From Chloroflexota bacterium (GTDB lineage: Bacteria; Chloroflexota; Dormibacteria; CF-121): a DNA stretch of 9,104 nucleotides. A model generated the notes under the pieces. It was not told the DNA's origin, made no database searches, and saw nothing but the letters and a program-made list of their open reading frames with translations. Of this stretch, positions 1 through 5,965 are shown piece after piece. The translations under genes and the position numbers were made by a program. Each line of letters opens with the position of its first letter. Within the stretch, counting starts at the first letter, position 1. The stretch is from contig VBGO01000018.1 of the NCBI GenBank assembly GCA_005882525.1, positions 1 to 9,104 of the forward strand, given 5' to 3'.

Positions 1-321
1 GCGGAATGGATCCGGTCCATTCGCGATGGCGTCCCAATCCCCGGGAGCGCGCCAACGCATAACGCGAGCAATGCGCTGAAAGCGATCCAGGTGGCTGGGA
101 TCAGCCGTGACGAGGTCATCTTTCTGGCCCGGCGCAACGGCGACCAGTTGATCGCGCTGCTGCGCTCCCTCCTGGAGGAGGACCTGCGCAAGAGCGTGCC
201 GTTCGGCCCGGCAGGCGGCCGCCCGCTTTCCATCGAAGGCCTGGGCCGCAGCCATCTTGATCGTCACCTGGCCAGCATTCGCGCAACCCTGCGGCGCGGC
301 ACGCCGTTCGCCCGCCGCTGA
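1..321 (+). CDS. C-terminal part of an unrecognised protein (5' partial)
   Basis: The reading frame is open from base 1 to a TGA at 319-321, giving about 106 residues of a protein whose start lies off the window. A GTG at 91 could be an internal start, but nothing like a ribosome binding site precedes it and the frame runs on upstream, so a truncated longer gene is more likely. The visible part is soluble, rich in Arg, Leu and Ala, with a helical stretch (LIALLRSLLEED) and a basic tail ending in FARR. The first 30 residues (WIRSIRDG...NALKAI) faintly recall the C-terminal end of Gfo/Idh-type oxidoreductases, but the remaining 70 residues do not fit that family, so I give no function. It is 52 nt upstream of ispD on the same strand. 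It does not resemble CarD, DisA or the PIN-TRAM protein that often precede ispD. Confidence 0.6.
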   Translation, partial: AEWIRSIRDGVPIPGSAPTHNASNALKAIQVAGISRDEVIFLARRNGDQLIALLRSLLEEDLRKSVPFGPAGGRPLSIEGLGRSHLDRHLASIRATLRRGTPFARR

Positions 322-331
322 CCGGGCAACT

Positions 332-337
332 TATACT
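332..337 (+). promoter_or_regulatory. Possible -10 element for the ispD operon
   Basis: TATACT matches the bacterial -10 consensus at five of six positions and sits in a locally AT-rich gap between the upstream stop and ispD. Transcription would start near 344, leaving a 5' leader of about 30 nt. No good -35 box is seen at 16-19 nt upstream; that sequence is GC-rich coding DNA. The call rests on one hexamer and its position. Confidence 0.3.
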
Positions 338-361
338 TCAACCCACCAATCCACCACTAAC

Positions 362-370
362 AAGGGGTGA
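362..370 (+). promoter_or_regulatory. Ribosome binding site of ispD
   Basis: AAGGGGTGA lies 3-4 nt before the GTG start codon at 374 and is the best Shine-Dalgarno match in the plus-strand operon. It supports the GTG at 374 over any internal start. The following genes ispF and cysS have weak sites and overlap their upstream neighbours, so this site may set initiation for the whole run. Confidence 0.6.
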
Positions 371-373
371 ACT

Positions 374-1072
374 GTGCAGGTACAGGCCATCATCCCGGCC
401 GCCGGGGCCGGGCTTCACCAGGGCGAATCGAGCGCAAGGGTCTTGCTGCCGGTTGGGGGCCGGTCACTGATCCGCCGTACGCTCGAGGCCTTCGATCGCT
501 GTCCGGACATCACAGGCATCACACTGATGATCTCCCAGAGCAACCTGCTCGACGTAACCAGGGAGCTCGAAAGCGACGGCTGGCGGAAAGCGATCGATAT
601 CCAGCTCGGTGGGGAACGCCGCCAGGATTCGGTCCGCCTCGGCCTGTTGAGTCTGCGCCGGGACCCGCCCGACTTTGTCATCGTCCACGACGGCGCCCGG
701 CCATTGATCAGCGATGCGTTGATCCACGCGGGGCTCGAGGCGGCACGCCTGCACGGCGCGGCGATTGCGGCCATTCCCGTCCACCACACCTACAAGCACG
801 TCGACAGCACCGGCTTCGTGCACGGCACGGTCGAGCGCGCCGACCTGATGCAAGTCCAGACACCCCAGGTCTTCCGCTATGACTGGATCGTGGAGGCGCA
901 CGAGAAGGCGGTTCGGGAGCGGATTGTGGTGGAAGATGACGCAGAGCTGATCGAGAAGCTCGGCAAGCCCGTCAAGGTCTTCTCGGGCGCCTACAGCAAC
1001 CTCAAGGTCACGACCCGCGAGGATGCATTGATGGTGGAAGCCCTGCTTGCCGCCGACCCGATGTGCGTGTAG
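374..1072 (+). CDS. ispD: 2-C-methyl-D-erythritol 4-phosphate cytidylyltransferase (IspD)
   Basis: This cytosolic MEP-pathway enzyme joins MEP and CTP to give CDP-methylerythritol and pyrophosphate. The 232-residue product has the usual length. Family motifs are the N-terminal nucleotide loop (IPAAGAG, residues 7-13), GGERRQDSVRLGL (about 79-91), VHDGARP near 105, the TVER arginine, TPQVF, EDDAELIE and SNLKVTTRED. The last contains the lysine equivalent to E. coli Lys213. The oddity is in the N-terminal loop. Aligned without gaps to E. coli IspD, residues 14-15 are Leu-His where E. coli has Arg19-Arg20, and residue 22 is Arg where E. coli has catalytic Lys27. Everything else argues for a working fold, so I keep the family call, but activity is less certain than usual. 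The GTG start is fixed by the strong Shine-Dalgarno at 362-370. The stop overlaps the ispF start by 10 nt. Confidence 0.93.
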   Translation: MQVQAIIPAAGAGLHQGESSARVLLPVGGRSLIRRTLEAFDRCPDITGITLMISQSNLLDVTRELESDGWRKAIDIQLGGERRQDSVRLGLLSLRRDPPDFVIVHDGARPLISDALIHAGLEAARLHGAAIAAIPVHHTYKHVDSTGFVHGTVERADLMQVQTPQVFRYDWIVEAHEKAVRERIVVEDDAELIEKLGKPVKVFSGAYSNLKVTTREDALMVEALLAADPMCV

Positions 1073-1539
1073 GCAGCGGCTTCGATCTCCACCGGTTGGT
1101 GGTGGGCCGCCGGCTGGTGCTTGGCGGCGTCGAATTGCCCTGGGATATGGGGCTGGAGGGGCACAGCGACGCGGACGTGATCTGCCACGCGCTGATCGAC
1201 GCGCTCTGTGGCGCGGCGGGCATCGGTGACATCGGCACGCTCTTTCCGGATGACGACCCGAAATACAAAGACGCCCGCAGCCTGGATTTGCTTCGCGAGG
1301 TGGCCGACCACTGCCGACGCGCCAAATGGGCCGTCGAGAACGTGGACGTCACGCTGCTCGCCCAGGTACCCCGGCTCGCGCCGTACCGTGAGGCGATCCG
1401 CACCAGCCTGGCGGGCGTGCTCGACATCGATCCGGCGGCGGTCGGCCTGAAAGCGACCACGACCGACCACATCGGACCGATCGGCAACGGCGAGGCGCTG
1501 GCCGCCCAGGCGGTGGTGCTGCTTCGCGAGATCAAATGA
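1063..1539 (+). CDS. ispF: 2-C-methyl-D-erythritol 2,4-cyclodiphosphate synthase (IspF)
   Basis: IspF cyclises CDP-methylerythritol 2-phosphate to methylerythritol cyclodiphosphate, releasing CMP; the family works as a trimer with a metal ion in each active site. The product is 158 residues, the normal length, and keeps E. coli numbering throughout. Metal ligands Asp8, His10 and His42 are present, as are GHSDAD (33-38), IGDIGTLFPDDD (54-65) and KATTTD (130-135). The region that lines the central trimer cavity in E. coli differs: position 139 is Pro rather than Phe, 142 Asn rather than Arg, and 149 Gln rather than Glu. The start is GTG at 1063, placing VGSGFDLH at the N terminus as in the family. 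It lies inside the end of ispD, so translation is probably coupled. IspE, the enzyme between IspD and IspF in the pathway, is not in the window. Confidence 0.96.
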   Translation: MRVGSGFDLHRLVVGRRLVLGGVELPWDMGLEGHSDADVICHALIDALCGAAGIGDIGTLFPDDDPKYKDARSLDLLREVADHCRRAKWAVENVDVTLLAQVPRLAPYREAIRTSLAGVLDIDPAAVGLKATTTDHIGPIGNGEALAAQAVVLLREIK

Positions 1540-2918
1540 CCCCGCTCCGCCTCCACAACACGATGAGTGGCCAGCTCGAAGAGTTTTTGCCCATCGAGCC
1601 GGGCCACGTTCGGATGTACACCTGCGGGCCCACCGTCCACGACAACGCCCACATTGGCAACTTTCGGACGTTTCTCTTCGAGGACCTGCTCCGGCGGGTG
1701 CTCATCCAGCAGGGCTACCGGGTGATGCAGGTCATGAACCTGACCGACGTCGAGGATCGCATCATCAAGAAAGCCGCCGAGCATGGCCAGACCATCGACG
1801 AGTTCACCGAGCGCTATATCAAGGCGTTCTTCGAGGACCTGGATACGCTGCGGATCGAGCGAGCCGAGCATTATCCGCGGGCGACGCAGCATATCTTCGA
1901 GATGGTCTCGCTGATCGAAGTGCTCAATGAGAAAGGCCACACCTATGTCACCGATGGCTCCACCTATTTCCGAATCGCGACCTTTCCCCGCTACGGTGCC
2001 CTGGCCCACCTTGATGTCAGCGGGCTCAAGGCCGGAGCCCGGGTTGACGTGGACGACTATGGCAAGGACGACCCCAGGGACTTCGTCCTGTGGAAGGCCC
2101 GAAAGCCCGAGGAGCAATCCTGGGAAACGCCGTTGGGCGCGGGCCGGCCCGGCTGGCATATCGAATGCTCGGCCATGAGCATGAAGTACCTGGGGGAGAG
2201 CTTCGACATCCATACCGGCGGTGTGGACAACATCTTTCCCCACCATGAGAACGAGATTGCCCAGAGTGAGGCGGCAACCGGGAAGACCTTCGTCCGCTAC
2301 TGGCTACACGCCCAGCACCTGCAGGACGCGGTGGGCGAAAAGATGTCGAAGCGCCTCAAGAACTTCACGACGCTGCGCGATCTGATCGATGAGGGCTACC
2401 AGCCACGGGCCATCCGCTACGCGTTGATGACCGGCGCGCATTACCGCAGCCCCCTGGCGTTCTCACCCGAGCTGCTCAAGGCGGCGGACAGCGCGATCAA
2501 GCGGTTGAATGAGTTTGCGGTGCGATTGGGGAGCGTCATGACCGATGCGGAACCCCCCGCAGACATTCGCGTTCGCTGGGACGATGCGCTCAAGGACGAC
2601 CTCAATCTTCCGGCGGCCGTCGGCCATCTGTTCGAGTTCATCAAGGCGTTCAACACCGCGCTCGAGTCGGGAAAGGCCAGGCCCGATGAGCGCGCCGGCG
2701 CGATGGCCATGCTCCAGCATGCGAATCGCATCCTCGACGTCATCGAGTTCCCGGAGGCGGTCGACGCCGAGGTCGAACGGCTGATCGCCGAAAGGCAGGC
2801 GGCCAGGGACCGGCGGGACTTCGCCCGCGCCGATGAGATCCGGCGGCAGCTGCTGACGATGGGCATTCAGTTGGACGACACCAGGGACGGCGGCACCCGC
2901 TGGAAGCGGATACGGTAG
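1536..2918 (+). CDS. cysS: Cysteinyl-tRNA synthetase
   Basis: This class I aminoacyl-tRNA synthetase charges tRNA-Cys with cysteine. The 460-residue protein is full length for the family. The catalytic Rossmann domain carries HIGN at 39-42 and the KMSK signature at 269-272. The zinc site that selects cysteine is intact: Cys30 (YTCGPTVHD), Cys211 (WHIECSAMS), and His236 and Glu240 in FPHHENE, equivalent to E. coli Cys28, Cys209, His234 and Glu238. The C-terminal helical tRNA-binding region includes DRRDFARADEIRRQL, typical of CysRS. The loop after KMSK reads RLKN where SLGN or RLGN is commoner, a small change. The ATG overlaps the ispF stop as ATGA, suggesting coupled translation. Linkage of ispD-ispF with cysS and rlmB is common in Gram-positive bacteria. 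Here gltX and cysE, present between ispF and cysS in B. subtilis, are absent. Confidence 0.97.
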   Translation: MTPLRLHNTMSGQLEEFLPIEPGHVRMYTCGPTVHDNAHIGNFRTFLFEDLLRRVLIQQGYRVMQVMNLTDVEDRIIKKAAEHGQTIDEFTERYIKAFFEDLDTLRIERAEHYPRATQHIFEMVSLIEVLNEKGHTYVTDGSTYFRIATFPRYGALAHLDVSGLKAGARVDVDDYGKDDPRDFVLWKARKPEEQSWETPLGAGRPGWHIECSAMSMKYLGESFDIHTGGVDNIFPHHENEIAQSEAATGKTFVRYWLHAQHLQDAVGEKMSKRLKNFTTLRDLIDEGYQPRAIRYALMTGAHYRSPLAFSPELLKAADSAIKRLNEFAVRLGSVMTDAEPPADIRVRWDDALKDDLNLPAAVGHLFEFIKAFNTALESGKARPDERAGAMAMLQHANRILDVIEFPEAVDAEVERLIAERQAARDRRDFARADEIRRQLLTMGIQLDDTRDGGTRWKRIR

Positions 2919-2921
2919 GCC

Positions 2922-3665
2922 ATGCCTCGGCCGCCTGACATCATCTACGGGCGGAATCCGATCCTCGAAGCGTTCCGTGCCGGCCGCCCGGTGAAGCGGC
3001 TGCTGCTGGCTGAAGGCCTTCGGGATGAACCCAGGCTGAAGGAGCTTCGCCAGCTAGCCGCCGATCGGCACATCACTATCGAGCCCGCCGACCGCCGGAA
3101 GCTAGACGACATCGCGCATTCGGAGGCGCACCAGGGAGTCGTCGCCTACGTCGGGCCCCGGAAGTACTGGGAGCTGGAGCCGATGGCGCGGGCCGCGCTC
3201 GAGGAACGGCCCGACGCGGTGCTCCTGATGCTCGACAGCCTCCAGGATCCCCAGAACCTCGGCACCATCAGTCGCACCGCCGAAGCCACCGGCGTCGGCG
3301 GCATCGTGACATCCCATAATCGCTCCCCCGAGGTCACGCCATCAGTGGTCAAGGCGTCAGCCGGTGCGGCGGAGCACCTGCGCTACGCCCGAGTCGCCAA
3401 CCTGGCGCAGGCGACCGACACGCTGAAAGACCTCGGCTTCTGGATCGTTGGCCTCAGCGGTGACGCCCCGACGCCATACACCGAGTTCGACTACCGGCGC
3501 CCACTGGTGCTCGTCATCGGCGCCGAAGGGGAGGGGCTGCATGCGCTGCTCCGAAAAAAGTCGGACGCGCTCGTGCGCCTGCCGATGCTGGGCAAGGTGA
3601 GTTCGCTCAATGCTGCCGTGGCGGGCTCGATCTTGCTCTACGAGGTGATTCGCCAGCGGGCGTAG
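2922..3665 (+). CDS. rlmB: TrmH/SpoU-family 23S rRNA (guanosine-2'-O-)-methyltransferase, RlmB type
   Basis: SPOUT methyltransferase expected to 2'-O-methylate G2251 (E. coli numbering) in the peptidyl-transferase P loop of 23S rRNA using S-adenosylmethionine. The 247 residues show the two family parts. The N-terminal substrate-binding domain opens with IIYGRNPILEAFRAGRPVKRL (7-27) and has AHQGVVAYV (69-77). The C-terminal knotted domain has motif 1 DPQNLGTISRTAEATG (109-124, with Asn112 and Arg118), motif 2 VLVIGAEGEGL (196-206) and motif 3 VSSLNAAVAGSILLYE (227-241). The ATG is 3 nt after the cysS stop, so it is the last clear member of the operon. B. subtilis has mrnC (Mini-RNase III) between cysS and this gene; here there is none. 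The related tRNA Gm18 enzyme TrmH is an alternative, but the N-terminal domain and the cysS neighbour favour RlmB. Confidence 0.92.
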   Translation: MPRPPDIIYGRNPILEAFRAGRPVKRLLLAEGLRDEPRLKELRQLAADRHITIEPADRRKLDDIAHSEAHQGVVAYVGPRKYWELEPMARAALEERPDAVLLMLDSLQDPQNLGTISRTAEATGVGGIVTSHNRSPEVTPSVVKASAGAAEHLRYARVANLAQATDTLKDLGFWIVGLSGDAPTPYTEFDYRRPLVLVIGAEGEGLHALLRKKSDALVRLPMLGKVSSLNAAVAGSILLYEVIRQRA

Positions 3666-3696
3666 AAACCCGGTGGCTGATGCCCCTCCGGATCCC

Positions 3697-5325
3697 TTAT
3701 CGCCGGGTCCCTGGCGGCTTGGTGCCGGGCTCGCCGGTTCGCGCCCGATGCTCGCTGAGGGCGGCCTCATACTCCTCGAGCGACTTGAACTCCTCAGCTT
3801 CCAGCAGCACCTTCTTGGTCGCCGTTTCCCAATCCCGGGGCAGTGTCTTGAACATGGGCAGCCCGCGCTTGCGGCGGTAGAGGATGAACAGCACGACGGC
3901 GGCGATCACCCACAGCGGGCCGACGATGCGCGCGTAGTGGTGGGTCAGCAGCACCATCACGAGGAAGAAGAGGACCCCGATGAAGCCGAGCACGCCAAGC
4001 ACCGGAAACCAAACCTGGTTGCCGCGGTAGGTCATCCGGATGTTGAGCGGCATCTTGTAGGGCCGCGGCGTGAACGGGTCCCTAAAGCGAAGGACGAAGA
4101 GGGAGATGAAGACCAGCAAGTACCCGGTGGTGGCGCCGAAGGCGTAGAGGTCGGCGAGGACGTCAATCGCCGCGGACTTGCCCGGCGGTCCCGGTGTGAA
4201 GAACGCGAAGATGGTCTGCAAGAGGGCGACGACGCCGAACACCACCACGGCGCGGGCCGGTGTGCGGAACCGCTTATGGACCCTGGCAAACCAGTGGGGA
4301 AGCAGGTCGAATTGGCTCATTGAATAACTGAGCCGCGACGAGCTGACGACGCCCGAGTTGGCCGAGATGAAGACGATGAGGAAACCGATGAGCGCCGTCA
4401 CCGGGGCCGCGACGACCCCAATGATCGGGATATGCCCCGCGATGAGGGCCACCGGGTCGCCTTCATGGCCGAGGAAATCGGTCGGCTTCAGGAGTCCGTT
4501 GGCGAGGATGGAGAACGCCATCGCGAACAGCAGGACCGAAATGACGAGGCCGATCGATGTTCGCGGGATGATGGTCGCCGGCCGGCGCGTCTCCTGGGCG
4601 ACCTGCGAGATGGTCTCCAGCCCGACGAACGCAATGATGGCCAACGACGAGCCAAAGGCGAACTGACTGAGGGTTGGCGGCTGATAGAGAAACTGGTTAG
4701 CGACCATTTCCGGCTTCCACACCAAGACAAACCCGGCCAGGACGATCACGGTCTGGGCAACGATCGCAATGGTTCCGATGACCTCGTTGAAGTTTGTCGA
4801 CACCTTGATGCCGCGGACGTTGAGCCAGATCAAGACCACAATGCCGATCACCGACTCGATCAGCCACAGCCAGGCAAGGTGGATAGGGCCCAGGGTCAGG
4901 GTGAAATCCGTGATGTGATGCCCGAGCGAGATCCAGGGCAGGAAGTAGTTGATATAGCCAAAGGCGACGACGGTGAAGAGCGAGATATCGATGGTGTAGT
5001 CGAGGACCAGGGCCGACCCGGCGACCAGGCCGGCGAAGTCTCCCAGCCCACGGAGGGTGAAGTACTGGCCGCCACCGGCCAGGGGATAGGCGGAGGCCAG
5101 CTCCGCGTAGCAGAGCCCGACCAGCGCGAAGACGATCCCGGCGGTCAGGAAGGCCAGCGGAGCCAACCCGAGGGCGGCCAGGGTGATGATCCCCAGCGCG
5201 GTGTAGATGTCCGCGCCGACGGCGGCGTAGCCCCACATGTAGGAGCCATAAACGGAAACGTCGCGCCGCAGCTCGCTCCCCGAGATCCCCTCGATTGGTT
5301 GGTGTCCGTCCGGCGGCGTCTGCAT
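3697..5325 (-). CDS. APC-superfamily amino acid permease
   Basis: A 542-residue inner-membrane protein expected to take up amino acids or related amines with a cation. About twelve hydrophobic segments can be drawn, near residues 28-48, 51-77, 97-127, 148-172, 182-203, 227-247, 259-279, 295-322, 357-377, 388-413, 438-461 and 464-483. Family signatures are YAAVGADIYTALG in the broken first helix, CYAELASAYPLAGGGQYFTLRGLG (72-95), FVGLETISQVAQETRRP (233-249) and RPYKMPLN (421-428). The last 58 residues form a charged cytoplasmic tail with a probable helix (ETATKKVLLEAEEFKSLEEYEAALSE). Substrate cannot be read from sequence. The start chosen is ATG at 5325-5323, preceded by AGGATGG; the open frame continues upstream to 5955, but that part is antisense to the NYN gene and lacks transporter features. 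It lies reversed between rlmB and the yacP-type gene, 31 nt from the rlmB stop. Confidence 0.9.
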   Translation of the reverse strand: MQTPPDGHQPIEGISGSELRRDVSVYGSYMWGYAAVGADIYTALGIITLAALGLAPLAFLTAGIVFALVGLCYAELASAYPLAGGGQYFTLRGLGDFAGLVAGSALVLDYTIDISLFTVVAFGYINYFLPWISLGHHITDFTLTLGPIHLAWLWLIESVIGIVVLIWLNVRGIKVSTNFNEVIGTIAIVAQTVIVLAGFVLVWKPEMVANQFLYQPPTLSQFAFGSSLAIIAFVGLETISQVAQETRRPATIIPRTSIGLVISVLLFAMAFSILANGLLKPTDFLGHEGDPVALIAGHIPIIGVVAAPVTALIGFLIVFISANSGVVSSSRLSYSMSQFDLLPHWFARVHKRFRTPARAVVVFGVVALLQTIFAFFTPGPPGKSAAIDVLADLYAFGATTGYLLVFISLFVLRFRDPFTPRPYKMPLNIRMTYRGNQVWFPVLGVLGFIGVLFFLVMVLLTHHYARIVGPLWVIAAVVLFILYRRKRGLPMFKTLPRDWETATKKVLLEAEEFKSLEEYEAALSEHRARTGEPGTKPPGTRR

Positions 5326-5379
5326 CCGCGACCATCCTACCGCCGCGCGAATGAAGCGCGGCCCGCGTAGGCTGAGCCA
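5326..5379. promoter_or_regulatory. Divergent intergenic region between permease and NYN nuclease gene
   Basis: Both flanking genes start outward from this 54-nt gap, so it or the adjoining coding ends must hold their promoters. I see no clear -35/-10 pair. It contains a 6-bp inverted repeat, CCGCGC at 5343-5348 and GCGCGG at 5356-5361, around a 7-nt AT-richer centre, which could be an operator or chance in GC-rich DNA. AGGATGG (5332-5338, minus strand) is a plausible ribosome binding site for the permease. An in-frame TAG at 5368-5370 shuts off any earlier start for the plus-strand gene. Confidence 0.3.
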
Positions 5380-5925
5380 GTGGAGCGATTGATCGTGGAC
5401 GGCTACAACATCATCTTTGCCTGGCCGGAGCTCGCCGCGCTCAAAGACGCGAGCCTGCAGGATGCGCGTGAGCTCCTGATCGCCACCCTGGCCGACTACG
5501 CGGCGATGACGCGGCAGAAGGTCACGGTCGTGTTCGACTCGCACCGTCGCCCGGACGCCGAGGCGTCCGAGCAAAATGTCAGCGGCGTCCAGGTGGTCTA
5601 CTCCGGGCGCAAGACCAGCGCCGACCATGTCATCGAGCGGCTCCTTTTCGAGGCCAAAGCGAGCGACGAAATGACCGTCGCCACCTCGGATGCACTCCAG
5701 CGCGACCTGGCGCTCGGCCGCCAGATCAAGACGGTCTCGGCGCTCACCCTCAAGGGCCAGGTCGACGCCGTGCTCACCCGCCGCAACCAGCAGATGGGCG
5801 ACAGCCGCGCCCGCTCCGATATCGCACGCCGCCTCGAGGACCGGCTCGACCCGAAAACCCGGGAGCGGCTGGACCAGCTGCGGCGCGGCCAGCCGCCGGA
5901 CAGCGGTCAGCCGCCGGAGAAATAA
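5380..5925 (+). CDS. NYN-domain ribonuclease-like protein of the YacP/Rae1 family
   Basis: A 181-residue PIN-like (NYN) protein. The founding relative, B. subtilis Rae1 (YacP), is an endonuclease that cuts mRNA in the ribosomal A site; that role is transferred by family only. Motifs are IVDGYNIIFAWPEL (5-18), TVVFDSHRRPD (49-59), VVYSGRKTSADHVIE (72-86) and VATSDALQ (100-107). The acidic positions Asp7, Asp53, Asp82 and Asp104 are candidate metal ligands. The C-terminal 45 residues are charged and helical, then end in a short Pro/Gln tail with a duplicated GQPP unit. The GTG start is forced by the in-frame stop 12 nt upstream and puts the domain at the very N terminus, as in relatives. In B. 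subtilis yacP follows rlmB directly; here the reversed permease separates them. The stop codon lies in the T-run of the minus-strand terminator downstream. Confidence 0.85.
   Translation: MERLIVDGYNIIFAWPELAALKDASLQDARELLIATLADYAAMTRQKVTVVFDSHRRPDAEASEQNVSGVQVVYSGRKTSADHVIERLLFEAKASDEMTVATSDALQRDLALGRQIKTVSALTLKGQVDAVLTRRNQQMGDSRARSDIARRLEDRLDPKTRERLDQLRRGQPPDSGQPPEK
5890..5918 (+). repeat. 11-bp direct repeat in the 3' end of the NYN gene
   Basis: CAGCCGCCGGA occurs at 5890-5900 and again at 5908-5918, in register with the codons and 18 nt apart. It gives the repeated peptide GQPP-DS-GQPP-EK at the end of the protein. It looks like a small in-frame duplication in a disordered tail. Confidence 0.7.
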
Positions 5926-5952
5926 AAAGAGGGCCGCACGATGCGGCCCTCT
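5919..5952 (-). terminator. Rho-independent terminator of the minus-strand block, shared with the convergent NYN gene
   Basis: AGAGGGCCGCA (5928-5938) pairs perfectly over 11 bp with TGCGGCCCTCT (5942-5952) around a 3-nt loop. Read on the minus strand the stem is followed by TTTTTATTT (5927-5919), a proper T-run, so it terminates transcription arriving from the CHAP gene, whose stop is 13 nt away. On the plus strand the stem follows the NYN gene stop by 2 nt but is trailed by CATCTGCAG, with no T-run, so it is a weaker terminator in that direction. Confidence 0.88.
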
Positions 5953-5965
5953 CATCTGCAGGGAT

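Noticed and set aside
1008..2246. Minus-strand open frame of 412 codons opposite ispF and cysS
   Set aside because: It lies across strongly conserved genes on the other strand and its translation shows no recognisable domain; long antisense frames are expected at this GC content.
3668..3708. Possible terminator stem after rlmB (ACCCGG with CCGGGT)
   Set aside because: Only 6 bp with a 29-nt loop, no T-run, and one arm reaches into the permease coding end; chance pairing in GC-rich DNA.
4432..5370. Plus-strand open frame of 312 codons opposite the permease
   Set aside because: The product is a low-complexity Asp/Gly/Gln/Arg-rich sequence, the usual antisense of a hydrophobic membrane protein gene.
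5326..5955. Minus-strand open frame extending the permease N terminus by about 210 residues
   Set aside because: This stretch is antisense to the well-supported NYN gene, has no membrane or transporter features, and the permease has a good ATG with AGGATGG before it at 5325. The open frame is a result of high GC.
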